Shown: positions 12,741 to 24,900 of the stretch, in pieces
How the letters are laid out: each line of letters begins with the position of its first letter
Position numbering within the stretch: the stretch's first letter is position 1
Assembly (NCBI GenBank): GCA_036924285.1
Contig: JAYKYS010000001.1
Span: 29,759,501-29,823,500 of the forward strand
Length of the DNA: 64,000 nucleotides
DNA from: Asterella californica
Lineage: Eukaryota > Streptophyta > Marchantiopsida > Marchantiales > Aytoniaceae
Reading direction: 5' to 3'
Notes under the pieces: generated by a model
The model's input: the letters and a program-made list of their open reading frames with translations, nothing else
What the model was told of the DNA's origin: nothing
The model's database searches: none
Translations under genes and position numbers: made by a program

Positions 12741-12744
<4 letters not shown>
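9780..12744. other. AT-rich intergenic spacer
   Basis: No convincing gene. It holds a near-perfect hairpin (10629-10712) and a small duplication: a block with AACAATAAAATACACCTCAG occurs at about 10208-10250 and again at about 10288-10330. A short two-strand open region at 12413-12710 is probably promoter or 5' UTR of the downstream gene. Confidence 0.6.
10629..10712. repeat. MITE-like foldback: 22-bp inverted repeat, 40-nt loop
   Basis: Arm 10629-10650 (ATTTTGTTATCCTCTATAAA...) pairs with 10691-10712 at 21 of 22 positions. AT-rich foldbacks of this size are typical of miniature inverted-repeat elements or small-RNA precursors. No clear target duplication is seen. Confidence 0.6.

Positions 12745-12773
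<29 letters not shown>
12745..12773 (+). repeat. (AG)n repeat in the promoter/5' UTR of the recombinase-like gene
   Basis: An unbroken AG run about 725 bp before the proposed start codon. GA/CT runs near transcription starts are frequent in plant genes and can bind GAGA-type factors (BBR/BPC). A regulatory role here is inference. Confidence 0.6.
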
Positions 12774-12776
<3 letters not shown>

Positions 12777-13497
12777 TGTTTGTCGGGACGGGAGTTCTTG
12801 AGATGAAAAATCGATTCGTCTGTTCTAGAATCGGTCGTGTAATAATCAAGCAGCTATTTGTTCAACCGATCCTAATGCAGAGTAGTCAATTTCTTAGCCA
12901 CGCGCGTTTAAGCTACTCGTTCGATTTTTACTTGCATGTTGGGAAGTTCGTTAATGCGAAGCAGTGGGACGAGTCTGTGGTCATGGACACAGTCGGCCAG
13001 CCATGTAGTACCTTTCGTTTCGTGTGCGACGAGTGGTTTGGTGGCAAGGATTTTGTGAGTTTTTCGGTCGAAGGATAAGTGCTCTGTCGTTTGGCATTTT
13101 TGTTGATGCCTACATGCTGGTTATTTACTTCTTTAGGGAGCAAGGCACGTTGCGATTGAGGGGCAGGGTCCGCGCTTAAGTGAAATTCTATGATCGTCGG
13201 GACATAGACTCTTACAGCGACTACGGTAGGCGCGTGATACGGAGATGTAGGTTGTTGAACCATCGCCGTGGCGTAGCCGCCATTTGGTTTCGGGCGATAG
13301 TGTTCATTCGTCGAGGGGTTTGTTGAGGCGGAGAAGCTGATCTTGCAAGTTCCCGGTGGAAGGTAGACCTACTGGTGGAAGTCCGAAATGAGCTGAAAAG
13401 GTGTGGGGTTGAAATCCTCATGCGAAGGCGATCGAGTTGTGCCTGGGGGAATTTACTGTGAACTGATCAGAGTGGCTTCTCCAGGGTAGAGGTGGCC

Positions 13498-16400
13498 ATG
13501 GCGGAGTTCCAAGCATGTACCGCTGGCTTGGAAGCGCCATGTGCCTCACGATTGATTTCCAACCCTGTGTTGACCTTGTCCCGTGCTACATGTCGACGAC
13601 CCTCCACCCCCTCCGTTTCAACAGGTAAGTTCGCAAGTGATGAAATTGATGAATCTCGAGGGGCTCTCGTCTTACATAACAGTGGCGCAGGAGAATCCCC
13701 TGGTGCGACGTCTTTCAAACGATCGAGGCAGGATGAAGACGAATCATCGGATTCACACACGGAAATGTCGCCCCCAAATGAGGATGGCCTCTCATTTGGG
13801 AATAAGCATCAGCATCAAAATCATCTCTCGGTGGTTGAATTAGCGAAGAAGAATAATATTCCCTCTGTGCCGACTGCACAGCAGCCAGTGATGTTCGAAA
13901 GTAATGGCCACGCAACTCTGCCTACAGTGTTTGGACTACAACACTTCGGAAGCGATCCACATTTGTTGCCGGAGTGTGTTCCTCAGGGAGGACTGTTGTA
14001 CCCTCAAGTACCTGGACCGGGGTCCTACGTTGGAGCGAATTTCACTTTAGCAGAGGTGCTGGCCGAGCTGGAGAGGACGAAAAGGGAGAATATCGAATTG
14101 CATGGTCATATTAAGATTCTCAAGGCCAAACTAAGCAAAGAACTTAAACATGTATGTTTTCTTTTTCTCTCCTTGTCCCGTACTTGTGATCTACGAGTCC
14201 TTTCTGGACAGGTCCCTCTTAGATGGTAGCCTGCTCTGGCTCTTCTGTATATGGAAGTTTCATGAATCATATAAGTCAGAAAGGAATGTATATGTCTGCG
14301 GTTCTTCTCAAAAGACATTCCTAGACGAGTTGCGTTATTGCTAACTTGGTGTTCTGAATATTGTGGGCCTCTGTTAGGGAATGGTGAAATTCTTGGCATT
14401 AGTTCGCGGTAAAGCAGACTGTAATCTAGAGATATACTGTCTAATTCGGAAAGAATTCTCTGGAGTAACCCCAAATAGAGTGATTTCGTTCGTATTACAG
14501 GGGTGTGGACTTTCCAGTGGAAGCAAGAAGACTAAGAAGCTGCGAAAGGCTGACAGGAGCCACAGGGAGAGAGAGGATGAAGGTAGGCGTAAGACAGCTG
14601 GGAGCTCCCAGAGCCCTCTACCAGCAGTGAAACAAGAGGAGGCAGTAGTTCGGCAGAACAAACCTGTCACTGAGGACATACAGCCCCCAAACAAGCTGGA
14701 TAATGGAGTCAACTGGATGAACAGGGAGGAAGTAACACCAGCTGATCTGGAAAAGATCAACAATATGGTTTCTGAAAGGGATGAGTCTGGGGATTCGGAT
14801 GACGAGGATGACGAGGATGATGAGGACGATGAGGAAGAAGAGGAAGATCAGAAAGGGAAGGAGGAAGAGAGAGAAACCAAGAAAAAGGAAGTAGAGGGAT
14901 CCGAAGCATGGGAAGGTATGGGTTCAGGGGAAGAACGGGAGGAAGTGGGAATGCCTGAGGTTAAAACCTCCGGTGAACGGCTTGCGCTGTTTCCAAGCAA
15001 TGAGAAGCATCAAGATGAGGATGACTCCGAAAGCGATGGGAAGAAACCCAAAAGAAAGAAGAGGAGAGTTGGGAAGAAGGGCTGGCGGGGAGAAAAGACG
15101 TTTCCTGGTAAACGAGGTTTTGGACAGGAGCTTTCACCCTTCCGAACCCCTGGGATAATGGCATCGTATAAAAAAGCACCAAAGACAGCTTTTTGTCCAA
15201 AGGAAGTAAAGAGAATCATGGAATCATATCCACTTTCTTTCAAGAATGCGCAGTCACATACTATGCGCAAGATCATCGTCTTTGCCTCACTCGGAATAAG
15301 ACACGGTTGTGAGGATCTGTACGAGCTCGACTTTAACCACTTCTCCATCGTAAAGCGTGGGGATCCGTTTAAATCCCCCAAAGAACCAGGGGTAAGTGTT
15401 GATCGAAGTGTTGGGATTGAGGGGACGCCTTAGCGTGAAAGTTTGCCATCATTGTGAACATCAAATGTGTTCCGCGCAGCCAAGTTCTTTGTCAGGTAGG
15501 CTGGGACAATACTGTTTTATTTAACAGGCACGTAAATTATGTAGGAACATGTGCTTTACGACCATCCTGGAGTACGGACAAAAATGTTCTATCCAAATCG
15601 ACAGAACCCGATTTTATGTCCGGTGAAAATATTGGAAGAGGAAAGAGCAATGAGACCTGCTGGACCGAGCTGCCCATCGTGTCTGTTTCTCTGCATAAAG
15701 TATGGAGGAAGGACACGAAATCTCCCTCAGAATGAGTACGTCTTCATTGATACAGATACATATTGCTAGTTTTCCTGACAGTTATGGAGGATTGGCAGTT
15801 GAGATGGTTGGGAGTATATAAACAGTTGTTCATGCATATACAATCATTTAATCTCAGTACGTCAGACATTTACCCCTGAAGCTTTGATACAGTGTCGTTA
15901 GTTTGGCACTTGTATGTGTCAGATAGCCTTCGTGATTTACCAACGTGATTAAATTTTGCAGGTATGTAAGGCAGCGAATGGGTCGAAACAAGTTGAAGTC
16001 ATTTGGGCCCTTAATGTGTCAGATGGCCTACTTGGTTCATATCAGGACGGGCAGCTTCTTCTTTAAGGCGTTGGGCATCACGTTACTGTTTATGGCTGGG
16101 TTTCCTGATGATCTTGTGCGAAAAGAAACCAAATATCGCAATCTTGATCTTTTACAAAAGTATTACCGGTGAGTTACTAATTCTGATCGTCAGTTGCTCT
16201 AATCTGATGAACAGCTTCCAAGAGTAGCACTTTCCTCATGACTTCTCTTTCCTGTACAGTTGCAGTACAGACCCTCCCACTTATGTTCGTGTCCACAGCC
16301 ATTTGACACTAAGTAACATGTGGAACGAGAGCCTGCATGAGATGAATGTATTTTGTATCGTGATCTGTTCTTTATTCCACCCTGACGTGCCATTAGTCAC

Positions 16401-17458
16401 GAGATAGTTGAGCGTGATCGAAGATCAAAGGCAGGGATGCAGATCTTAATAACACTCGCAACTAGTAGGGTAATGAAACCCGTGATTTTTATATCAACTA
16501 CCATAAGTCTGTTCCTCTGACTGTATGCTTTTCTCTTTCTGGTACCTTGCAGGTCAGACGAAGACGCCAAACAGGATGTACTTTTCCACCCGTGCCCTCC
16601 CTTTTTCCCGCTGGTATGTCCGGATCTGCTTATTTCTTAAACGAGTATGCTGTGAATGCCATGCCTTCTCGTGGAAGAATATGCTGTTCATATGAATGCA
16701 TAAGGTCTTCCCGTTCATTGAAGGTTCTTAAGTGTACTGCAGAAATATGGACAGCGTGAACAAGATTGTGGCTTATGTTTATGCTGCCTCAATATCGCAC
16801 TGATTTGTTTTTGTGTATAACCTTTTTACTCCAGGCCATGACGGCCGGGCCTTCAGTTCCGCAAAAGAGTTCCTTCATCGGTACGAAAATCATCGGAAAG
16901 AAAGGACCACCACCTCTCTTGAGCAAGCCTCCTGTCCCTCATGCCGGTGCCCGTTACATGCAACCCTTGCCAACAAGAGCTCCATCGAACGCCTCGTTCA
17001 GAGGTCCGCCTGTTGCATTTGCACCTTCTTTGCCTCCAGTTCCCACACTACCTCCCACTTCAGGTACTCCTGGAATTCAGTCTCCTCCTTGTTCTCACCC
17101 TCCTCCGTTCGGTATCTATCCTGGTTATGCTCCAGTTCAGCGGACACCGGGCGGATTTGCACATTTGCCTCTCTGGCCTCCTGTAAACAGTTACCCTCCA
17201 CCGCCTGGAGCATACCCACCACCACCTCCATACGCATACTCTCCGTATGCCCATTCTTCTCAGTATGGGTCCCAACCATTTTATGGTCCTCCATATGCTT
17301 ATCATCCCTTCGGTGGGCATCCACTAGGCATTAAGAAAGAGGTGAAGAAAGAGACCGAGGGGACAGAGTCCGATAGCGCCTCGGACAGTAGTTCTAGTGG
17401 GGCAGGCCAAAAGAGCGAAGAGAAGGGAAATAGTTCGGACAGCAAAGATGCACAATAA
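13498..17458 (+). CDS. six-exon gene encoding a nuclear-type protein with a tyrosine-recombinase (Crypton/DUF3504-like) domain
   Basis: Proposed exons are 13498-14151, 14501-15391, 15545-15735, 15962-16168, 16553-16613 and 16835-17458. All junctions are GT-AG and the sum, 2628 nt, gives one 875-residue frame ending in TAA. Order: low-complexity N-terminus; coiled coil at about 190-218 (LAELERTKRENIELHGHIK); acidic run at about 311-346; basic cluster KKPKRKKRRVGKK; recombinase-like domain about 455-650; Pro/Tyr-rich tail about 669-835; Ser/acidic end. The domain has a box-I-like LGIRHGCEDLYEL (R485), the CPVKILEEE segment, H605-I-R607, AGFPDDLVRKETKYRN and a final KYYR (Y646/Y647). This layout recalls tyrosine recombinases domesticated from Crypton transposons (as in ZMYM and QRICH1), which is family knowledge rather than a search result. 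Basic and acidic regions suggest a chromatin or transcription role. An AG|GTAAGT at 13624 could be an alternative donor in exon 1. Another family with a similar fold is possible. Confidence 0.7.
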
Positions 17459-19807
17459 GTAGATTGGGTCTAAGGCACGGGAAAACGATTTTCCTTGCAC
17501 GAACTGTAGAGATTAGTTTGTAACTGTAAAGAAGTTGGGGTTGGTTAAGCACAGCAACCCCTTGTCCCTTGTAAACGTAGTGATCTGGTAGCATACACAA
17601 CAACAAAGCCTGATCTTGTCAGCTGTGGATGCAGGTTTCCTGACAGTCAGTTTGTGGTGCTATTAGTGAGAAGCCTTATCTGCGAGTTTTTAGCACATGG
17701 CTCTTACTGAGCACCAAGTCTGGTCTAGGGGCTCCATCCAACTTTGTCAATCAAAGAAAAGAAATTTCCTGGACGCATGTCCGGTCCATTCCTGTCTCGA
17801 TGTCCTGAACTTGCCCTTGCTTTCTGTTTCTCTTGAACTCGTCTGATTTGTCGTGCCGTCAGAGAAAACTGTGTCACACATCTGTTCATCTTTTTTTCTC
17901 CCCGTGCACCGGTGCGTACTGAAAATCACCCTAGCTAGATGTCTCTTTGCATCTCGTAAATTTCGGAGAAAATGGTACAACCTTCTATTAGTTTTAAATT
18001 GTATGGACGAGTCTTTCAACACATCTGCTCCCCGAACCTATGGGCATCAGACGGCAGAAGGGTAGTCAGAGCTCGATGGGCAGTCCAGCGAGATGTGGGT
18101 CAGAGGATGTGGAGTAAATCCTTATGATTACCTCGAAAGAAGCCACTCTTTACAGTAGACGGCCGTTACGAGTGTTTTATACTGATGACTGGCAGGGCAA
18201 ACTTGCTTTGGCTCGGACGAGCTAAACTACGTTCAGTATATATATTTATGAAAACAGTCCGGATCATAAAACGCTATCATCAACGCTTAGTTTAGTCAAA
18301 CTACACGCGGCTTTATCTGCGTGCTTCTTCCTAGAAGCTCCACCATCACGCTTGGGATCGATCAGATTTGCTTGACTATGTTGTTGGACTTAAAGAACGT
18401 CTCTCCAGAGACGTGGATGCACCTTCAGCGGGTGGAGTATGGGCGTTTACCCGCCAACGAGAACTAGTTCCCAGCAGATGCACTGAATAGTTTCTCGATG
18501 GAGTTCTGGACGCTGTGTCAAAGATGGCTGAATCCTAATAGAACATCCCTCATGTGCAGAAAGCGCTGCGGTTCTACAGATATATCGTGGAGGGCGGAAA
18601 GTATTACACCGAGAGCAGTGTGCCGAGCGAAATTTGAATGGCGCAGTTATCGTTTACTTTATTGTATGAAGCCAAAACTCTGATCGTGGTTATTGCTCGT
18701 GGAACCAATATGGTAGATCAACTTTGAGAGGTTATCACTTCCCAAAGATCGGTCCAGAATATTTAATTACTTTACTTTCACATCATGGTCATGAATGTGA
18801 GTTAGTTTAATCTTCTGCAGCTTTGCTTTGTTCGCTTGTTTGCTGACGTTTTGATATGCCTACTACTCACTCACTACTATGTTTCTTTCTTTCCTTCCTG
18901 TTACGAGAAGTGGCTGACAATTCTATTAAAACATGTAAAACTCACTTCGCATATTCGTGCGTAAGCTGTTTCCGTGGCTTGGATGTTCCATGGCTCCTTC
19001 CTCACGCTAAGTTCGCTTGCCTACCGTTACGCAAAGCAGGGATCCACGCACACACATGTTCTGAACTGGGTAGGAAACAGAAACACGCCACGCCTTCGCC
19101 GACTATCAACCAAGTTTTAGCAGTATGGTAAAGGCAAGTCTCAAGGAGCGTGTATTATGTTTGATCGACGTCAAGTATCTAGTTTCCTTTCTCTGTATAA
19201 CTACTTTGTCCACAGCTGATGGTACCGGGCAGACATGTGAATGTACATTGACTTGGCTAAAGGTAACGAGAGCCAGTAGTGAATTCAACACCATTGAGTG
19301 ACGAGAAGTTCATCTTCATGTGTATCTGGCCGGGTGATCCCTGGAAGAACGAGTTGTTATCACGCCTCGTGATTTCCAAGCACTCAACATCAAGAACAAC
19401 GATAACAACAGCAGGCGACAAATTGTAGGTCTGAACAAAACTGTAACTTGCGCGGGCGTATAAATATGTACAACACTAATGGTGAATACAATCAGATAGA
19501 TCGATTCTTTTCAAAATTCTGAGTATGTAAACTACACAGGTGGAGTTATAGAGTTTGCACATGATGACTGATGCTGACGAATGGGACTGGCCTACTATCC
19601 TACAACGAGCGGTTGCAATGTTCAAGCTTAGCTTGATGTTTGCAACCACTTACTCTCGCAAGAGGTGAAGTTAAAATCAATCTGACTGTCACAGACAGAT
19701 AGCAGATTGAGTCGATCGATTCGAATGATCGAACGAAGCGGTGATGATCATATAACAACTAACAGGAAAGAGCTGCATGAGTGAAGTTCATCTTAAGCTA
19801 CCTCTTC
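17459..19807. other. 3' flank of the recombinase-like gene and spacer before the receptor kinase
   Basis: 17459-17760 is probably 3' UTR. A short frame near 18552-18640 reads QKALRFYRYIVEGGK and then meets a TGA; it may be a decayed exon of something I do not recognise. Nothing else is supported. Confidence 0.4.
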
Positions 19808-21964
19808 CTACGTAGAGGTATCATGATTGGGCAAGTGCGAACTGGGCCCTTCATGGAGAGGAGACGCTGAGCTGGTGCTAGAATTAGAATCTGACGTGGA
19901 CAAGGATCTACCCGAGGCTATAAGCAGGGATGCACTGGAATCAGCAACGCGAGAATTGTTGATGCTCGGGGATAAGCCTCTCGAATCGTTGAGAGGTGAT
20001 GCGAAAGCTTGCATTACTACAATGGGTTTGGTCGCCGGTACAGGCGGGCAGACGATGTCGCCACGGAGAATCTGAATCACTTGCACCATATTGGGCCTCC
20101 TGTTCGGATCGGGGTGGGAACAGAGCAGACCTATCGACAGGACGGTAGTCACTTGCATCGTGTCGAACGTTCCGCGCTGCAGCCTCGAGTCCACAGCGTT
20201 CAGGAGCTCGCCTTTGCTGTGCAGTACCCAGACCCAGTCCACGAGATTTATTTCATCGGGAGGAAGCTTTCTTTCGATGGGACGCCTGCCGCATGCCACT
20301 TCTAAGGCAAGGGCGCCAAAACTGTACACATCGGTTTTGTCCGTGGCCTTTTGCGTGTAGGCGATTTCGGGGGCCAGGTAGCCGTAAGTACCAGCCACGC
20401 TCGTGCTCAACGGGGCTTTGTTGTGGTCGATCATTCGGGCCAGGCCGAAATCTCCGAGTCGGGGCTGATAATTGTGATCCAGCAAGACGTTCGAAGCTTT
20501 GACATCTCTGTGCACGACCTGCTTCTCCCATCCCACATGCAGATAAGCAAGAGCCGAGGCAACTCCCTGGACTACATTGAATCTACCTTCCCATGGGAAA
20601 GGGTTTCTCTGTTTCCCGAACAGCAGCCTGTCCAAGCTCCCGTTGGGCATGAAATCGTAAACCAGAAGAAGCTCGCCTTTCTCATGGCACCAGCCCTGCA
20701 ACTGCACCAGGTTCCGGTGCCTTAGCCTCCCGATGCTCGCCACTTCAGCGATGAACTGCCTCTCGGCGTTCTTGGCATTGTTGGGCTCGATCCGCTTCAC
20801 GGCCACGGGCGCTCCGTTATCAAGAACACCCTTGTAAACGCTCCCGAACCCTCCGCGCCCTAGCAGCGCACTGACGTCGAATCCCTGCGTGGCCAAACTC
20901 AAATCCTTGTAGGCGAAAATGCGCGGCCCCTGATCCAGTCCGTACACTGGACCACGCACGAGGCGACGCCTCGCCTTGACGATGCGGCATATCTTGAACA
21001 TCGCATAGATTACAAGTGATAACAGGAGAAGACCACCCGCCGCGACCGACGAGACGATGATTATGAGCTCCCGCTCGTTAGGATCGTCGGATTTGTCGTC
21101 GTTGAGCATCGTGAAGGGAAAGAACGTCATGGTGCTGCTATTGGAGACGTTGTCATTCGGACGATCAATGCCGCTTCTGTTGACGTCGCAACTTGAGCTG
21201 AAGTTCCACCAGTGAATCCTGACCCACACGGGCGAAGAGAAGCCGATGTGCATTCTTTCGAGAAATACACCCGCAAGATCGATTTTCCGATCGACTATCT
21301 TCTCGCGGGGTTTCGTTGTGGTGTTGCTGAGCCTGACCTGAAGTTGAGCGGTAGCGGCGTCGTAGTCTATCCAGGCAATAGCCAGAGCCCCGTCAGTTAA
21401 GAACTCGTCAATGCTGGTCGATGCAGTGCTGCTGCTATAGTTGGTTTTGTCCATACCAATCTGTAGATCGCTGTTCGAGCCCAGCTTTTGGAGCTGGACC
21501 GCCAGCAGGTTCCACTCCGTGCTCGAGATTACGTCGTAGTTGGGCCCGAGGACCTCTTGTCCGCCAGGGATCGTCTCCACAGACTCCTCTTCGGGAATGA
21601 CGATGAACGCTACTCCATCTCCTGCCGTTGGCCTCGACCTCCCTGTGGTCATAGTGAAGCCGAACGAGGTGCTGAAAGAAGCCACTCCCTTGGAGACGGG
21701 ATCCACCAACGTCACTGCTTCCTTGTACATCGCTTGGCCCTGATCTGATGTGTTGTTCGGATTCGGATGCCAGCCGCTGGGGGCCAACCGGATATACGAA
21801 TCAGAGTCGAGCCATGAGTGGGAGACGAAATGAATGTTGTTGTAGGAGAAACTCGACAGAGCGAAGTTGTTGTCACAAGCTCCGTTCACAAATGCTGCCA
21901 AGCCAACGAGCACTAGAAGCGACGCGCACACAAGCGCCCTACATTTCTGCAGCGCTTGACTCAT
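19808..21964 (-). CDS. L-type lectin-domain receptor-like kinase (LecRLK), intronless
   Basis: A single 718-residue frame starts with ATG at 21964 and ends with TAG at 19808. It has a signal peptide at about 1-28 (hydrophobic ALVCASLLVLVGLAAFVNG), a legume-lectin-like ectodomain at about 30-260 with several N-glycosylation sequons, a transmembrane helix at about 300-323 followed by basic residues, and a Ser/Thr kinase at about 363-635. Kinase marks are GRGGFGSVYKG (369-379), VAVKRI (K390), HRDVKASNVLLD (485-496), DFGLAR (505-510) and GTYGYLAPE (525-533), so it is an RD kinase with all catalytic residues. LecRLKs act at the plasma membrane in defence and development. In the ectodomain the usual VEFDT...D...NHVGID metal-site region is replaced by AVQLQKLGSNSDLQIGMD, so classical Ca/Mn sugar binding is probably lost, as in many LecRLKs. 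The C-terminal tail is Ser-rich. Confidence 0.95.
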   Translation of the reverse strand: MSQALQKCRALVCASLLVLVGLAAFVNGACDNNFALSSFSYNNIHFVSHSWLDSDSYIRLAPSGWHPNPNNTSDQGQAMYKEAVTLVDPVSKGVASFSTSFGFTMTTGRSRPTAGDGVAFIVIPEEESVETIPGGQEVLGPNYDVISSTEWNLLAVQLQKLGSNSDLQIGMDKTNYSSSTASTSIDEFLTDGALAIAWIDYDAATAQLQVRLSNTTTKPREKIVDRKIDLAGVFLERMHIGFSSPVWVRIHWWNFSSSCDVNRSGIDRPNDNVSNSSTMTFFPFTMLNDDKSDDPNERELIIIVSSVAAGGLLLLSLVIYAMFKICRIVKARRRLVRGPVYGLDQGPRIFAYKDLSLATQGFDVSALLGRGGFGSVYKGVLDNGAPVAVKRIEPNNAKNAERQFIAEVASIGRLRHRNLVQLQGWCHEKGELLLVYDFMPNGSLDRLLFGKQRNPFPWEGRFNVVQGVASALAYLHVGWEKQVVHRDVKASNVLLDHNYQPRLGDFGLARMIDHNKAPLSTSVAGTYGYLAPEIAYTQKATDKTDVYSFGALALEVACGRRPIERKLPPDEINLVDWVWVLHSKGELLNAVDSRLQRGTFDTMQVTTVLSIGLLCSHPDPNRRPNMVQVIQILRGDIVCPPVPATKPIVVMQAFASPLNDSRGLSPSINNSRVADSSASLLIASGRSLSTSDSNSSTSSASPLHEGPSSHLPNHDTST

Positions 21965-24900
21965 CGTCCTCTTACGTGTATACGTTGACTGGCTACACAG
22001 ACTCTACTAGTACTGTCACAGAATACCGGAGTCCTCTATTCCACGCCATGCCTTGGCATCTCCTTAGTAGTTTGAGTCTCCTGTTAAGGCAACGTGTAGA
22101 AACTCAACATCAGCATTATCACCACCTCTAGTCCAGCATCTCGTAAACGAGGCTGATCCAAATTACCCTCTCTCTCGAGGCAGGAGGAGGCTTGAACAAT
22201 CATCCTATCAAGCGTTGAAGACCATGCACGAATTGAAGGCAGAGCCTCACGGCTAGATGTGAACTTCTCCAGAGCCCACGAGAAAAGTCTTTGCAACTGG
22301 ACAACATTATAAGGACGTATTCTCCCATGCGTTGCTAGCAGCATGCGGCGGCGGCACTTACTACTAGGGAATGCAGGAAGACCGATATAATTGTTGTACC
22401 AAACAAAGGTAGAACGAATCGTAAAATATTTCTTGAACCCATAGCGCAGACACACAACGCCTACTCAAGCAGCCTTGCATACCATGTTCGTGATCCATTC
22501 ACAGAATGACCTGCAACTGACGAATAGACAATGCAATAGACCCTCAAATCACAACGGGAGCAGTCAAGTCAAGACAAGTGAGTGCATTGCATGAGGGACG
22601 GAGGGATCTTCAGTTGACTGACGGAGAAAAATCATGATCTAACTCAATCTTACCTTACAGATGCAGCCCTCGCAGGGCTACATAATGTCTACCACAACCC
22701 AGTGCGCGCGTTGGTCTAGAGTCCCAACCGCAGCAGAAGCAAGAGGAAGAGAATCGCACGAAGCAAACTGGATGCTACTGATCGACAGAATGGTAGATCT
22801 GCCACATCCGCCTTCCTCCTGTGAGCAAGCGGCAGCAGCAGGAGCAGGCAAGCCGAGCCAGTCTCGGAGAGGGCTGTCACGGAGAGGGTAGGCTAGAGAA
22901 TGAACTCCGCGAGCACGATCGGAAGCACGTCATCATCTACTCCAACAGTGCAGAAGCTGTTAGCTACGGTGTCCGGGGGCGTGGCAGCATAATCAGCTGG
23001 TGGAAGCCTAGCTCACAGCAGGCGGCATGTGCTTCAAGAGTTGGGGCATCTCATCTCATCCGTTCCATATATTAAGGCCCCTGTTATCCCTCCCACCCTT
23101 TTGCTCCACAACAACATCAAATAGCTGCTGCAGCGTGGGCCACTGAGGATCGTTCCCTTCGAACCAAGTCAAGCGGGCATCTAAAACTTCACTTGCAAAC
23201 GGCAGGATTCTCCACTATATTAATTACAGGTTCGAAAATCACGTTACTCAGGACTCAAGAGTCTACGTTTCCTCGTCCCTTACGTTGGATCGCGAATCCC
23301 AGATCCATGGAAGCCAAAATGTATAATAATCCGCTTTCACAGAGCGAGGATAGAAAAATTTGCACATGCATGCCTCGGAGGAGTCGGAGCCAGTCCTTCT
23401 CCCTCCTTCTGCCTCCTCCTCCCTCACACCGGATAATGCACGCCACTAGACTTTCCAATAGCAAATATTCAAGATTTCTCTACTACTGAAAACAATCGAA
23501 AACAAAAATACTCATTTTCCACGTTTTACATTCTATCTATCGCTTTTTAGAATCAAGAAACTCAAGAAGGACCGAGAGGGACTGATATCGGTCATCGTCG
23601 GGCAAGAGGCAGAAGTTCTGCCCAAAGGTACTGTATCCATCACGACTGGAATCGGTCGGGGCGCTGCAGCGGCCGGGGGTTAGTATTTTTCTTCTTCCCC
23701 GAGAGTCAGTCTGTGGCCGATCGGTCCGTTCTAATGAACAGCAGCGGGTGGACCGAAGCGAGTCAGTAAGAGGCGGGGCTAGCATCTCCGTCGATAGAAT
23801 CAACCGTCTGCACGAATAAACATCGTCGCCACGATTAGCTTCAATGCACGAACGGCAGCGACCCAGGAGTCAGGAGCACAGTGAAGGCCGGCGAAAAGAC
23901 GCCCTCATCGGGCCGAAAATTCGCTTCGATTTTGGCGCGCGTTCTGAGCAACGTGTATGGCGCTTGAAACATTCGCGAAGCTACGCGAGCAGATGATGCG
24001 TCTTCTGATGTCGTGCTCGCACGTGGAGCCGCGACTTTCATGCGGAGTGGGCAGGATGCGCAACGGCTCCGGATTGTCGATCCTTTCCATGCACTCCCAT
24101 ATATCTCTCTCATTCTCTCATACGCATTCGGGCCTTACCGTTCCGCTCTTCTCGTCTCTCGTCTCTCGTCTCCAACCCTCCGACGGTCCGACTGGTTGCC
24201 TGACGGTTGAGCACCGGGATCTTTTATGTAGAATGAAAGTAAGTAAGCGAAGATCATTCTTGGAACATAAAGATGTCATTATTTTGGTCCTGCCCTCGGC
24301 CTGGACTTGGCAAGTCCAGGTCGGGGAGTTCAACCCCGGCCGGTGGCTGGTGAGAGTAAGTGTCGGGTGTAAAAAGAAGAGCCCCGACCTCTTGGTTCTC
24401 ATAGGTGACCCGGTTATTCGCGAGTGGGAGTGCCGCATGGTGTGGTGTAACTCGCGAGTGAGAATACTGCAGGGGGTAGTGGGAGTACTGTGGGGGTGGT
24501 GTAATTCGTGTAAGAACAATGTTTTAGAGGAAAATAAAATAATTTACTTTGTAAGAAAAACTTATTTAGATATGAATAGAAAATCTCAAACGATCAAGAA
24601 TGGTCAAACGGTTCAATTCAATTTCTCCCTCCAGATGGTTATTGGTCTGGGTTTTGTCACTGGAGGATTGCGTGTTTGGAATGAAAATCTTATAATTTTT
24701 TCTTTCCAAGATTATCCAATCGTTTAAATATCTTGGGTATGATTTTTTTGCATCAAAAATATTTAATCGTTTGCACACCTTGGGAATATGAAGATCTTTA
24801 CACCTTGTTATATATATGTATCTCTCTTGCATAAAGATAATGAAAAGTGATATCAAGTGAAAAGATTGGATTCTTGAGCTTGATCTCAAGATTCTGGTAT

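Noticed and set aside
18484..18720. Short frame with FYRYIVEGGK looking like an exon
   Set aside because: Interrupted by a stop and no family recognised. Mentioned only as a possible decayed exon.
23957..24727. 256-codon open frame on the plus strand
   Set aside because: No recognisable domain, composition changes midway from GC-rich to AT-rich, and it crosses a structured repeat-like block. Probably a chance frame.
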